Assembly (NCBI GenBank): GCA_963281255.1
Contig: OY725494.1
Span: 3,423,934-3,487,933, forward strand
Length of the DNA: 64,000 nucleotides
Source: Aphrocallistes beatrix
Taxonomy: Eukaryota; Porifera; Hexactinellida; Sceptrulophora; Aphrocallistidae
Direction: 5' to 3'
Shown here one piece after another: positions 1 to 13,600 of this stretch (position 1 is the first letter of the stretch; every line of letters starts with the position of its first letter). The notes under the pieces were generated by a model, which saw nothing but the letters and a program-made list of their open reading frames with translations, was not told where the DNA came from and made no database searches. The translations under genes were made by a program, and so were the position numbers.

Positions 1-953
1 TTCTAACGGTGATTCCAAACGTGATGGGCATCTGCACGTGGTCGCCTCCTGTGGACCTTCGAGGCAACAGTGTGAGAGGAGTGCAGTTTCATAAGAAGCT
101 GGTGCAGAGGTTTAACTTCCACAACTTTGACCTGATAATGGATAATTACGTGTCACACGGAGGCTTAGATCCTCGCACACGTACCTTCTCGAAAGATCAC
201 CAGATCACTTCTGTTCTCTTCGCAGCTATGAAAGGTGCGGAATAATTGCAGTATATTATTCAAATCTAGTGATTTTGTGACAAATTATTCCGACTTATTC
301 AGTCCGTTACCTAATAACTAATTAACCAAATAGTTCGGTAGGATGTTTTCGGCGAGCACGCTCTGTCTACTAGCATTCCTTTAGACAAATATGTCCACGT
401 GTTCATACAAGACATATGAGATATATGTGGTCACATCATCCCATTACACCGCTGAAATTATTCGCACTAATTAAACATTCATAAGAATAATAATCTTATA
501 TCCACAAATAAATTTTTGCTATTGTCCAGTTCTTATGTTCATTCCTTATCTAGAAAACTGTTTAATAGATCAAAACTCATGAAATTACTGATTAAATTAG
601 TGATGATACTACTTTCAAATAATTGTCTCCTCAGTACTTTTCTGCATTCAGAATTGCTGAGTTAACAGTCAATATTACTTGTATGCGGTGCATGTTTAGG
701 AGACCTGAAGCTGATGCACATGTACGCTTTCAGTGGCTACAACTTCGATAGTCCTGACTATGATGGACGCACAGCACTGCACATCGCAGCTGCAGAGGGA
801 CAGCTGGGCGTGTGCAGGTTCCTGCTTGATCGGTGCAAAGTACAGCTGAGTCCCAATGACCGCTGGGGACAGACACCCCTCACTGAAGCTGTTCGATCAG
901 GGCGGCATGAAGTGGCGGCCCTTTTGAGGAAGTATGGAGCAGAAGAAAACTAG
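1..953 (+). CDS. GLS: Glutaminase (kidney/liver type), 3' end, partial
   Basis: Last two exons of a mitochondrial-type glutaminase, the enzyme that hydrolyses glutamine to glutamate and ammonia. Exon 1-234 starts mid-codon (reading frame from base 3) and ends in phase 1 at AAAG|GTGCGG. Exon 700-953 follows an AG acceptor and ends at TAG. The first exon carries the end of the beta-lactamase-like catalytic domain (VIPNVMGICTWSPP, conserved in animal glutaminases). The join reads AAMKGDLKLMHMYAFSG and leads into two ankyrin repeats (DYDGRTALHIAAAEG and DRWGQTPLTEAVRSG), which in known glutaminases lie at the C-terminus and help filament formation. The protein ends soon after the second repeat, so it lacks the longer tail of vertebrate KGA. 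The 5' part of the gene lies before the window. The 465-nt intron shows nothing else. Confidence 0.93.
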
Positions 954-2168
954 GCTGAGTTTTGTAACCAGACATCACTTTTTATATTTCACAACACATT
1001 CCAAGCATAATTTATAAACATGTGTACTATTGGATTTAAATTTACCTCTAAACATGTTGAACCCTTCTGTTTCTTGAGTTGTATTATTACTTCAATCTGA
1101 ACTGTGAATATTTCTTTGAGCAATTAGACTGTTGGGGGATGTACAGTACTCTCACTTTTAATTTCACCATTGACCCTTGTTAATTGTAGAACATTCTTTC
1201 ATATTTCAATACGTAACATTTGTTCTGAGTCTTTTGTGTCAAGACATTTTAACTTGAGCTCATTAGTCAGTAGAAATTTCCAATAATTTCTCAAAGTTGA
1301 ATGAGGCAATACGACACGAGATTGAATAGTTAACCTTATAAGCTTAGAATCTAATGGATGCTCTTACACTCCGTATCCCTGTATACCTACGCATGGGTAC
1401 TTAGCTTATATGGAACCCATGTCATAGATAAGTTTTCTTTCAATGTAAGTCAAAATATTTAATTCGACATTTTTCCAATATCTCTTAATAAAACGATAAC
1501 ATTTTCCAATTTGTAGAAATATCCAGATTTTGTCAGTTTTCTGGTTTTCCTATGGGTTTGTGGGTATATCTACTGGCAAGAGTATATAAGAGGTAATAAT
1601 CTATTGACAAGATTCATTGTTATCGAATAGCACAACACACATGGTGGGCAATGGTTTCTCTTTCTTTGTATTTTAACAATACTTGTGTTTCTTTATTATG
1701 CGTGTTGAAACCTTCTTTCTCCAAAGCAATAAGTTGTACATCTTGATGCACTATATGCATTCCCAATACTATTAGTTATTATTGCCAATTCTGGACCTGT
1801 CGAACTTTAAGTATTAATTCGCACTAGTTCCACCTGGTTATAGTATATTGCGTTACAATCTACCATCTCATGTCTGACCTGCACGAGTTCCTATCTGGTA
1901 TTACTTCATATTCTCTATGCTCAGGGATTGTGCAAATGCTATATTATCAAGATACGTCCAGCCTCGTGCAAATATATCTAGTTACGTACTAATTTTAGGT
2001 ATTTTTGTAGCCATATATGTGCATCTCTGAGAAATAAATGTCCCATGTGATCCAATTCTTACTAAATTGTATGCGTTCAGATCAGCTTAGACATAAATAT
2101 GTAAAAAGTGTATGCAATTAATAGCTTATTCGTTCTCAGTTTCTTCATAGTTTTCTCTTTTTACATCG
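954..2168. other. Intergenic region between GLS and RAB32
   Basis: AT-rich sequence without a convincing coding exon. It should hold the GLS 3' UTR and the RAB32 promoter. An AATAAA at 1487-1492 is a possible polyadenylation signal, but it lies over 500 nt after the GLS stop, so this is weak. Confidence 0.5.
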
Positions 2169-2801
2169 ATGTCTGAGGCGAAGCAAGAACATTTATACAA
2201 GATCCTCGTGATCGGGGAACTCGGGACTGGGAAGACGAGCATAATCAAGAGATACGTACACCAATTTTTCACACCACACTACCGCGCTACGATCGGTGTG
2301 GATTTCGCACTCAAGGTGCTGAACTGGGACCAGAACACCCTGGTGCGGCTACAGCTGTGGGATATCGCAGGGCAGGAGAGGTTCGGTAACATGACCCGGG
2401 TCTACTACAAAGAAGCGGTGGGCGCATTCGTTGTGTTTGATATAACTCGACTCAGTACTTTCGAAGCGGTTACCAAGTGGAAAGCAGATTTGGATTCCAA
2501 GGTGCTTCTCTCCAACGGGAAACCCATCCCAGCTGTCCTGCTAGCTAACAAGTGCGACCTAGGCAGTGAAGATTTCGACAAGGGGACAGGACAGCAGTTG
2601 GACGCTTATTGTAAAGAAAAGGGATTCTTAGGATGGTTCAAAACCTCCGCGAAAGAAAACATTGGTATTGATGACGCTGCCAAGTGCCTCGTAACAGAAA
2701 TCCTATCCAATCATGAGCTGAACGAGCCTCAACGCATGGACGATGTACTTCCACTCGACGACCCTCCATTATCCAAGCAGACCAGCAAATGTTGCAACTA
2801 A
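2169..2801 (+). CDS. RAB32: Rab32/Rab38-family small GTPase, single exon
   Basis: A 210-residue Rab GTPase in one uninterrupted exon. The five guanine-nucleotide motifs are visible: P-loop GELGTGKTS near residue 16, effector region RATIGVDF, WDIAGQERFGNM, ANKCDL and TSAKE. The isoleucine in WDIAGQE (most Rabs have Thr) and the run KVLNWDQNTLVRLQLW are marks of the Rab32/38 group. That group acts in traffic to lysosome-related organelles and, for Rab32, at mitochondria-ER contacts as an A-kinase anchor. The C-terminus is ...SKCCN, with a Cys pair for geranylgeranylation and one residue after it, unlike the terminal CC of vertebrate Rab32. No intron is seen among genes that all have introns, so it may be a retrocopy or a gene that lost its introns; no poly-A tract or target duplication was seen to prove this. 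Confidence 0.94.
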   Translation: MSEAKQEHLYKILVIGELGTGKTSIIKRYVHQFFTPHYRATIGVDFALKVLNWDQNTLVRLQLWDIAGQERFGNMTRVYYKEAVGAFVVFDITRLSTFEAVTKWKADLDSKVLLSNGKPIPAVLLANKCDLGSEDFDKGTGQQLDAYCKEKGFLGWFKTSAKENIGIDDAAKCLVTEILSNHELNEPQRMDDVLPLDDPPLSKQTSKCCN

Positions 2802-4552
2802 AGCTCACTCTATCATAAATTATATAATTAATTAATGATATTGGATAGAGAGGTGTTACTGAGAAGTTTGGTATTCGGCATGCTTTGTTTTCTATCTTGA
2901 TAATCACCAAATGAACCTACATATTTGTATATTTCAATCTTAGTTATTATATGTATAATACTTATATCTTTTAGTAGTTTAGTATTTAATTAACTGAAAT
3001 TCTATACATGTATGTGAACATGCAATCGGAACAGGGGTTTACATAGGATTTATGACATCTATACGATTAGTAAAACGCAATGAAATATAAATTCAATTGT
3101 TTCCCTTCAAGTTGTCTATCATAGATATGGCTTAGAACTAATTGCCTAATTGCCGCAGCTAATTATCTCGCTTCCAGCTGTTATAACTTATAACTGACTC
3201 CTTAGGGAACATTGCAATATATTTCGCTTTTGTGCCTGCGTTTTGAAGCACAGCTGATGAATTTTCAGAGATAGGTTCTATTATAATTAACGTATTAAGA
3301 AAGTACTGCTGAATTTGCTCGTTATACATATCGTGGATCACGGTTTAATGTACAATGAAATTATTGCTGAGAGGAGGCATTGTCTAACATCAAAGGGAAC
3401 CAGATCTTGTTACACTTCTCTGGTTAGTACGTATTATTATTAATAATAACATAGTTTCAGTTTTATTACTCAATCCTCGACTCCTTTCTTTCTTTTGTAC
3501 TTATTATAGTGATTTATAAGGATTTTTTCTTAATAATTTACATTGAGCACTTGTACTATAGGTTCAAATGATCTCTAATCAATAATACCACTCAAAACCA
3601 CTGGAATTCACATACTTTTGTATTTGAACTTTGGTGGTTACAGATCATATGTTGTCGATTCTCTAATTAGTACGATTGAACTTGAAATGAATGCACGTGT
3701 TAAATCGAGATTTATCAGACACACACTGTCTAGACATTTATACGCACTAGTATGCATTTGGGTTGTAAATTAGGATGAGAAATGCAGCAGTACAGCTATA
3801 GGCGCCGAACTTTTCGAAATCTAAGGACAATTTCAGGGTTCCAGGGGGGCTCAGCCCTAAATTTTGTATTGCGTCTATGGGCCATCTTCGAATCCAGGGG
3901 GGGCTCCAGCCCCCCCAGGTTCGGCGCCTATGAGTACAGCGTTTGATAAACAGGTCCACCTAACACTACTATCAATAGTGAACCTTGAAACCCCCTAGAA
4001 TATATTATTTAAATTCGTAACTGTCATATTTTATTTCAATTAGTATTCTTCTCTTGTTTAAGAGTTGATTGGTAATCTGAATGCGTTCTATTCGAAAAAG
4101 TTTTTCTGACCATTTGACGGAACCTGCGTTTGATTAGTGAGCTTTCGAACATTCTACAAAGATTAAATGATTTGAATTTGATTAATTGATTCTTTTCACA
4201 TTTAGATTCTTTTGATAATTAACTTAGTGTCATTTCCTTTTCTATCCAATGTACTTGTAGATCTACTCTCTTGATAGACTATGAGCTGCCACCTTCCTCC
4301 ACATCTACCTCGATAAGTATTTCATGAATCCAATAATCAAGAATACTGAGGTATTATAATAGGATTCTAATTACTTCTCAACTATTAGATAGACAAGAAT
4401 TAGATGATCGTTAATTTAGATGTTTTCACCTTATGCCATCGAAACTAAATCTATTCCACTGATTAGCTGTGGCAAACAAGGTTAAAATTTATAATTGATT
4501 CCATATTTGATTTTATAACATTTTGCTGTGTCTCTCTACACTCTTAACACAG
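2802..4552. other. Intergenic region between RAB32 and the FN3-mucin gene
   Basis: No coding exon is supported. It contains one small hAT-like element (3797-3932, listed separately) and otherwise AT-rich unique-looking sequence up to the TATA box at 4553. Confidence 0.55.
3797..3932. mobile_element. hAT-type MITE with 8-bp target duplication
   Basis: A GC-rich 136-bp element in AT-rich DNA. Its ends are inverted repeats (ATAGGCGCCGAAC at left, GTTCGGCGCCTAT at right). It is flanked by a direct repeat AGTACAGC at 3789-3796 and 3933-3940. An 8-bp target duplication is the hallmark of hAT transposons. Internal runs of G and C (GGGGGGGCTCC) form further inverted pieces. No coding capacity. Confidence 0.8.
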
Positions 4553-4560
4553 TATATAAG
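4553..4560 (+). promoter_or_regulatory. TATA box of the FN3-mucin gene
   Basis: TATATAAG lies 88-95 nt upstream of the signal-peptide ATG at 4648, a suitable distance for a short 5' leader. The two following secreted genes have comparable TATA-like sequences ahead of their signal-peptide exons. Confidence 0.5.
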
Positions 4561-4647
4561 CATTCTTACAAGAACTTTCAATGTATTATTCTTGTGGCTT
4601 GATCAAATAACTGTCCATATTCATATCTCAAATGTTATATTTTTAAT

Positions 4648-7600
4648 ATGAAATTGAAGTGTGTCGTCTTTATACTTTGCTTGCTGATTTTAGAATCAGG
4701 TAATTACTCTCATTTAATTATTAAGTCATTAACAAATCGATGTTTTATATTAATATATTTGAATAGTTTAGTGCTGCTATTTATGTATCATGTGTAATGA
4801 GGAATAAACAAATACACACATACCTTCACATATTATTACAAACAGAATTGTTATGAAGATTTAGCTATTTTTGTCAATCATTTAGCGATGTTTATTTGCT
4901 ATGGCCTAATTATCGTTGCTCGAATCGTATCGCCTTACTTTATTTTGACACTTGATTCGGGGAATAATATCAAATGAATTGTATTTTCATGAAACTTGAT
5001 TGCATACAAATTTGCGTGAATGATGGAATGTTTCAGACTTTCAGTAACGAAGTTTGTACATCATATAATATAACGGTTCTCTACTCACCGCGAGTCCAAC
5101 GAGTTAGTCCGACATATTCAACAACACAGTCTATCGCGTTATGTTAAACATGCTAATATCCATTAACAGCATGATAGTAAGGAGTTCTATACAAATGGCG
5201 GATCGACTAGGTTATCTTGGAGAATGAAAACCCTCGTTATATTTAAAACATTCAAATGACGAGCAAATATTGCTCCACCATATTTAATAGCACAAAATCA
5301 AAATTTTCCTGGATGGCTAACGCCATCATTTAGTGATTCTTTTAGATTCATATTTTCAATTTAAATTTTTATAAAATTTGAACCCCGCTTGTTAGTAGAA
5401 TTGCCATAAGCCTACCGGAATTGGTGAACATTGTCCATTAATTAATGAGTACGGGATATTCTATTGACTATTTACGTATATTATTTTATTTAAAAAAGTT
5501 ATCACTACATTTTTCAGCGTCTCAATCTCCACCTCCACCTGTCCAGAACTTGGTAGGAGAAGGAACATCTGACCATCAGATACGCATTTCTTGGGATGAA
5601 TACTCCTCGCCTGGAAACCAAGTATTGAGCTATAAAGTATGTCTGAAAAAGGATCCCAATTCACTACAATGTGATATGTCAGAAAATCCATCAGACACCA
5701 CCGTAACTGCGAGGTTTTTGGACGCATACACCGTCTACTATATTACAGTTGTAGCCGTTATTCAGAACGTGGGAGAGTCCCTACCAAGCCAGATACAAGC
5801 CAGGACTCTTGAAGGAGGTAATTCTACGCTATTTTGTTGGTTTATATGAATTACAGGCGCGTCACTTGCTTGCACTGCGCGGCCTACGGACACTTCTTGT
5901 CCGATTCAGTCGCCCTTTAGGCAAAGAATACAAATGTCGGTCGACAAGCTGATAGTGCAGTTCCAGTAAATGACTTGGCACATGAGATATGAATATCGTA
6001 ATACATCGAAACTACTCAATTCATGATAGTTCATAATATATTCACATTCATGTTCAGCTACTCAGCTAATCCATCAAAAAAGATCGTACTCCAAATCATA
6101 CTTCAGTCAAAGAAATTCGTTTGGTTGCCGGACTATTCCTCGATCAATTCGGACAGGCAAACAAAACAATTGTTTTTACTATCCAGTCATATTCTCTAGC
6201 TCCTTCTGCACGGCCATCTAGCATCAGTTTATCAGTTATCTCAGCCACCCAACTGGAGGTGACATGGTCTCCTCCTCCACCAGAGCATCACAACGGAATA
6301 TTGCTCAACTACACGATCTGTGTGAGAGGTGTGGATGACGAAGAATGTCTGATAGTTGAGAATCATCCAGCCAACTATCTCCCTTTATCTTTTGTTATTG
6401 ACAACCTGACTCCCGACACTGTATACCAAGTGAGAGTTCGAGCCTTCAATTCATTTCCTTCTGGAGGTCCCTACACTAATGATGTAACAAATAGAACAGG
6501 TACAAAATACAAATTTATATTATTGAAGTTTAATATCAGATATTTAATTGGGTTGTATGTCCAATGTAGCCTCACTACCAGCTGTTTCCATAAGTGCTAG
6601 TTCAAGTGAGTCAGGTGTTGAACTGTCCTGGAACAGCTACTCCCTACCTGGTATCACTGTATCGTCATACATCGTGTGTGTGAGAAGTAATGAGAGCTCC
6701 TCAGTCTGTGATCAAGAAGTGGAACTATCTCCCTCTGTGAACATGTACACCCTGACAGGACTGACAGGTCCTGACTTGTACTACGTGAGTGTGATTGCTG
6801 AGACTCAGTTCGGACGGACTTCTACCTCTCCGAGTGTGGAAGTGTTTGTAGGTCCCCCAATTATTTTGGTGAACCTAAATACCAATCCCATCTCGCACAG
6901 TGAGATCAGTTACTCGTGGTCTCCCTACCTGCTGAGTGGTAGCGGCACAGTGAACAGTTTCCTCCTCTGTCTCAGGTTGGATCCTTCAGAAGGGTGTAAC
7001 ATTGTGAGAGAGATTGGTGGTACAGAGACTAGCTACACTGTGTCATCTCTGAATGCGAACACTATCTACTACGCTCGAATTCTGGCTAGGACTTCTGTGG
7101 GTGACTCTCCTTTCAGTGAGGATGTCCAAGCGATGACTAGAGAGAATGGTGAGTGAATGATTCAGTGAATTTATTAGTGTATTTCTCCAATTGAGTTCGA
7201 CATGTTATTGTGATATCTCCACAGTACCAACTGCTTCTCCCTCTTCTCTCCGATTGGAAAGTGTCTCATTTGATGAGATTCAAGTTTCCTGGTCACCTCC
7301 TCATGAAGACTTTCAAAATGGTGTTCTGACTCACTACACTATCTGCTTGAGAGAAGAGACTGGAGAGAACTGTATTAGTGAGATACTTCACTCTGCTACT
7401 TCTCTTCCTCTCTCCGTTGTGTTGGAGAATCTATCTCCTGATACTGTGTACAGGGTGCGAGTTCGAGCTCACACCTCTGTTGGAGCAGGTCCCTACACTC
7501 CTGATGTTCTATTCACTACAGGTTTGTCGATACTTCAAGTGTAATTTTTATCGATTCTAATGCTCATATTTTAATTCTGATTCCCCCGTATTTGGAATCT

Positions 7601-10600
7601 TTTTTTGTCATTTACCTGAGCAATGCCAACTGTTTTGAAAATGAATATTTTTAAGATTAACGAGTAAATTACTCATGTTTTCACTGGAATTTAGTTAATT
7701 CACACCAGAAAATGACCACTAGCGGTATTGTTGCTCCCTAGCACCTTGAGTTAAACTATTGCAGTTCATTTAATATCTGCTGGTGACATCCTCTACCGCT
7801 GTACGAAGCCTGATCTTGATTTTTCTTGCCTAGACTCTCAATCTCCACCTCCACCTGTCCAGAACTTGGCAGGAGAAGGAATATCTGACCATCAGATACG
7901 CATTTCTTGGGATGAATACTCCTCGCCTGGAAACCAAGTATTGAGCTATAAAGTATGTCTGAAAAAGGATCCCAATTCACTACAATGTGATATGTCAGAA
8001 AATCCATCAGACACCACCGTAACTGCGAGGTTTTTGGACGCATACACCGTCTACTATATTACAGTTGCAGCCGTTATTCAGAACGTGGGAGAGTCCCTAC
8101 CAAGCCAGATACAAGCCAGGACTCTTGAAGGAGGTAATTCTACGCTATTTTGTTGGTTTATACATATAAATTACGTTTCACGAGTGTCACACAACTACCC
8201 CATCCTAATTGATGATGCATATGCTGCGTCTGTCATGACCTACATACGTATTAGCATGCTACATTCTAAGTGCAAAATCGGATTTACATAGTGAAATACC
8301 ATAAACAGTCTAGTACTGCAATCTTGCATCTGGAACCTTGAGATTTGAACTTGTTCAATACTTGAGTGTTCAAAAAATCAGCTTTCTCCATATACAGTTT
8401 CTTCAATCAGTTACTTTTATATCTACAGCTCGCATTGGTACGTGCTTTTACTGTAAGCTGTGAAAATGCTTAAATTATAATCACACAACATACTTTTCAT
8501 TCATGCAGCACTTCACAGTTCCTCGATCAATTCGGACAGACAAACAAAACCATTGTTTTTACTATCCAGTCATATTCTCTAGCTCCTTCTGCACGGCCAT
8601 CTAGCATCAGTTTATCAGTTATCTCAGCCACCCAACTGGAGGTGACATGGTCTCCTCCTCCACCAGAGCATCACAACGGAATATTGCTCAACTACACGAT
8701 CTGTGTGAGAGGTGTGGATGACGAAGAATGTCTGATAGTTGAGAATCATCCAGCCAACTATCTCCCTTTATCTTTTGTTATTAACAACCTGACTCCCGAC
8801 ACTGTATACCAAGTGAGAGTTCGAGCCTTCAACTCATTTCCTTCTGGAGGTCCCTACACTAATGATGTAACAAATAGAACAGGTACAAAATACAAATTTA
8901 TATTATTGAAGTTCAATATCAGCTATTTAATTGGGTTGTATGTCCAATGTAGCCTCACTACCAGCTGTTTCCATAAGTGCTAGTTCAAGTGAGTCAGGTG
9001 TTGAACTGTCCTGGAACAGCTACTCCCTACCTGGTATCACTGTATCATCATACATCGTGTGTGTGAGAAGTAATGATAGCTCCTCAGTCTGCGATGAAGA
9101 AGTGGAACTATCTCCCTCTGTGAACATGTACACCCTGACAGGACTGACAGGTCCTGACTTGTACTACGTGAGTGTGATTGCTGTGACTCAGTTCGGACGG
9201 ACTTCTACCTCTCCGAGTGTGGAAGTGTTTGTAGGTCCCCCAATTATTTTGGTAAACCTAAATGCCAATCCCATCTCGCACAGTGAGATCAGTTACTCGT
9301 GGTCTCCCTACCAGCTGAGTGGTAGCGGCACAGTGAACAGTTTCTTCCTCTGTCTCAGGTTGGATCCTTCAGAAGAGTGTAACATTGTGAGAGAGATTGG
9401 TGGTACAGAGACTAGCTACACTGTGTCATCTCTGAATGCGAACACTATCTACTACGCTCGAATTCTGGCTAGGACTTCTGTGGGTGACTCTCCTTTCAGT
9501 GAGGATGTCCAAGCGATGACTAGAGAGAATGGTGAGTGAATGATTCAGTGATGTTATGACTGTATTTCTCCAATTGAGTTCGACATGTTATTGTGATATC
9601 TCTACAGTACCAACTGCTTCTCCCTCTTCTCTCCGATTGGAGATTGTCCCATTTAATCAGGCTGAAGTTTCCTGGTCACCTCCTCATGAAGACTTTCAAA
9701 ATGGTGTTCTGACTCACTACACTATCTGCTTGAGAGAAGAGACTGGAGAGAACTGTATTAGTGAGATATTTCACTCTGCTACTTCTCTTCCTCTCTCCGT
9801 TGTGTTGCAGAACTTATTCCTTAATACTGTGTACAGGGTGCGAGTTCGAGCTCACACCTCTGTTGGAGCAGGTCCTTACACTCCTGATTTTCGATTCACT
9901 ACAGGTTTGTTGACATAGTGACTTAGTAATAGTGACTTTTTGAGTTTTTGAATAATGCTGTTAGAGGCTGGACACAGGGATGCCTGGATCAAATTTTATC
10001 CTTTTTTTCAATTTGAAAGCACTTCTGTATCCATTATGATCACTTTTACCAGCAAGCTTTGCTTGATTGTAAAATTGAATCTCAAATGTTGTGTGTCTGT
10101 GTTTGTTTGTCCGGAATTGATCCAAAATGAATATTTCCAGATGTATTAGAATATTCATATTTCGTGCTCTACGAGTCACTTAATGGAGCTGCACTATCAG
10201 TAAGAGCCAGAATTAGAAAACAAACATGCTTCGCTTGCTTGTGCTGCGAGGCTAGCGGACACAAAGTGTCCGCTGGAGGCGTCCTTTGGCGCTTAGGCTC
10301 GCATGGATTAATTATAAGGTAGATAACATCTCTAAATACGTCTGCCTTACTGCTCTAATCGATATCACTCGAAAAATAACATTTGTCAATTTTTAATTTT
10401 TTTAAAAAATGTGTATGATGACGTCATCATTTTTTATGATATCTTATCATATTTGAGATATATTAATATACACATTCTATTAAAATTTCAGCCTTTTATC
10501 ACCTAAAATGGCTGAGCTATAGATGAAAAACGGAAACTTCTAGTTAAAAAAGGTGACAATGACGCCATAATTCCATGATGAGTCGACATTTCGTCTGAGT

Positions 10601-13600
10601 TCAGAACTTAGTGGAGTCATAGCCAAAAGACTCCCACATGCCAAAAATCAGCTTTCTGCACCTGGCAGTTTCTTCAATCTATTCGTTACATATATACAGA
10701 TACTGTAAATATTTATACACAGTTATACACACATACTATAAACAGTAATCGAGTTTTAATAGTAAGAATATTAGGGCATTTCACAAAGTATGGCAGGAGT
10801 TTGCTCTCGTTGCTCCCAGTTTTTCTTTGATGATTTTGAATCGCTCGAAAATTTTCAACGTTCTATTGCTACTGGAAATGACGGTTCACCAGTTCTCTAT
10901 TTCTCTATTGTATTCTATATTAGGAATATTGGGACTTAAAGACTCTCCTGTTCTGGTCTAAAATTGTTAAAGAGCATATTTTATTTAATAAAACGCAGCT
11001 ATTATAGTACCACAAAAGAAATTTCATATCATTCTGAGTCTATTTTTTTTAAATATGACATATATGAAATATTCCTATATAATGGTCCTATTGGGATATT
11101 TCATATCCAATAGCTCAAAAAATATTACTCATAATGATATGAAATTTCGTTTGTAGGATGATAGCAGCGTTTTGTTTAACAAAATTAGTTATGTACCAAA
11201 GATTTGAGGGCAGAACAGGAGTCTTTAAGTTCCAATATTCTTAATATTGAATACAATAGAGAAAGAGAGAACTGGCGAACCGTCATGTCCAGTAGCGATA
11301 GAACGTTTGAGCAATGCAACATCATTAAAGGAAATCAGAAAGCAAGGGGAGTGAACTCCTGCTATTAAAAATTAAAAAACCCTCTAATATATATACAGTA
11401 CCCAGATAAAAGTATTCGACCACCACAGAAACCGCCATACGAATAGTATTAAATGGATCTATTCATTAAGGAAGATAGAGTCAAACTGTAAGAAATACTC
11501 TATTTTTTATTTCAAATTCCTAATCTACACATTCTACGAGGGTCACTCAATATGTTTTGAGTCTGGAGTAGTTGCTTCAGTTTGATTTTGTTGAAAATTT
11601 CTAGGATTATTCACCTACCTATTATTATCTTTGACTTTGAGTTTGATTTCAATCGGACAAGTTTCTAAAATATTGTAATGAAGAAATTGTCTAAGATATT
11701 TTGTATAGCATCTATGAAAACACAACCACAAGTGTTGAATTGGAATATCTTTGAACATTTATTTAAGTTTTGCAAACGAAATTTAAATATGATAATCATA
11801 GAATCCCCCAGGATTGTGAATAAATCGCATCATTGATAATATTGAATTATCAAAAGTTTATTGCCAACTATCATTTTTCCATAAAGAGAATAAATAAAAT
11901 TCCATAGGAAATGGCTTGCAAATGTGTCGGAGTCCACAAGGACACTCCATTATATGTGGCATAATATCTTAGAAACTTGTCCAATCTAACTCAAAGCCAA
12001 ATATACAAGTAATAATAGGTAGATGAATAATCTTAGGAATTTTCAACACAATCAAATGGAAGCAACTACTCCAGGCTCAAAACTTATCGAGTGACCCTCG
12101 TACTTGCTCACAATTGAGATCCTTAACTCAATTACTAACTTTATAAATATCTACCTTTGATACTTGATACTACCTGTCCCAAGTCACGACAATTATACAT
12201 GATGGCGTTCGACATGAAGTGGCAGAGGTTGATAATTTTTACTTGAGAATAAGTAATTGAGTTGAAACTATCAATTATGAGTAATTGGAATATGTAGATC
12301 ACGAAATTAAAATAAAATATTGTCTTTTTTACTGTGAGTACATATATTCCTTTTTTGAAGAGATCCAATTTACTACTATTTGTATGGAAGTTTTCGTGGT
12401 GGTCAAATACTTTTATCCGGGTAGTGTATATATGCATATGCACATTAATCGAGTTTTAATAGTAATGATTTTTAATTAATAACCTACTGTATTTTAGACG
12501 GGGAAAATATCAATGGATTTTGACCATGCCTTAGGGCATCTCCAGTGAATCTCCCTACAGGAACTGCACTAAAAATCGAAATTCTAATTTCACATGAACT
12601 CGTGTACTTGATAGTAAACTATCCTTTTGGTACTAAACTATTAAAGATTATAGTTGTAAATAGATTTACTACAATATTCGTTTTGAATTCTGCAATGTAA
12701 TTATAGTGGAATTCGCGAATACGGGAAGTTAAAAATATCTGTTCGTAATAATGAAGTTCTACTATACACACGTACTCATGTATGCATATTTATATATTCT
12801 TATTCAACATGATTTTGCTTGTACTTTTAATGCTATCACACTCCAGTTGTACACTTGCTGATTAAGCAATTTTTATATTCCCTCATCTAGCCTCACTACC
12901 AGCTGTTTCCTTAAGTGTTAGTACAAATCAGTCAGCTGTTGAACTGTCCTGGAACAACTACTCCCTACCTGGTATCACTGTATCATCATACATCGTGTGT
13001 GTGAGAAGTAATGAGGTCTTCTCAGTCTGCGATCAAGAAGTGGAACTATCTCCTTCTGTGAACATGTACACCCTAACAGGACTGACAGGTCCTGACATGT
13101 ACTACGTGAGTGTGATTGCTGTGACTCAGTTCGGACCGAGCCCTATCTCTCCGAGTTTGGGAGTGAGTGTAGGTGGGACGCCCCTACCTGCTGTAGAGAA
13201 CCTAAGTGCCAATCCCATCTCGCACAGTGAGATCAGTTACTCGTGGTCTCCCTACCTGCTGAGTGGTAGCGACACAGTGAACAGTTTCCTCCTCTGTCTC
13301 AGGTTGGATCCTTCAGAAGGGTGTAACATTGTGAGAGAGATTGGTGGTACAGAGACTAGCTACACTGTGTCATCTCTGAATGCGAACACTATCTACTACG
13401 CTCGAATTCTGGCTAGGACTTCTGTGGGTGACTCTCCTTTCAATGAGGATGTCCAAGCGATGACTAGAGAGAATGGTGAGTGAATGATTCAGTGATGTTA
13501 TGAGCGTATTTCTTCAATTGAGTTCGACATGTTATTGTGATATCTCCATAGTACCAACTGCTCCTCCCTCTTCTCTCCGCTTGGAGATTGTCCCATTTAA

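Larger units (their letters stand above)
9905..12890 (+). other. Large intron between FN3 block 2 and unit 3
   Basis: About 3 kb with no supported exon. It holds three repeat structures listed separately: a copy of the GC-rich CGCTTCGCTTG family (about 10228-10757), a long inverted repeat (about 10785-11370) and a Tc1-like long-terminal-repeat foldback (11396-12426). The last 150 bp belong to the conserved 5' flank of the A-B duplicon. Confidence 0.7.

Noticed and set aside
3747-3959. Minus-strand frame at 3747-3959
   Set aside because: It runs through a hAT-type MITE and has no family resemblance.
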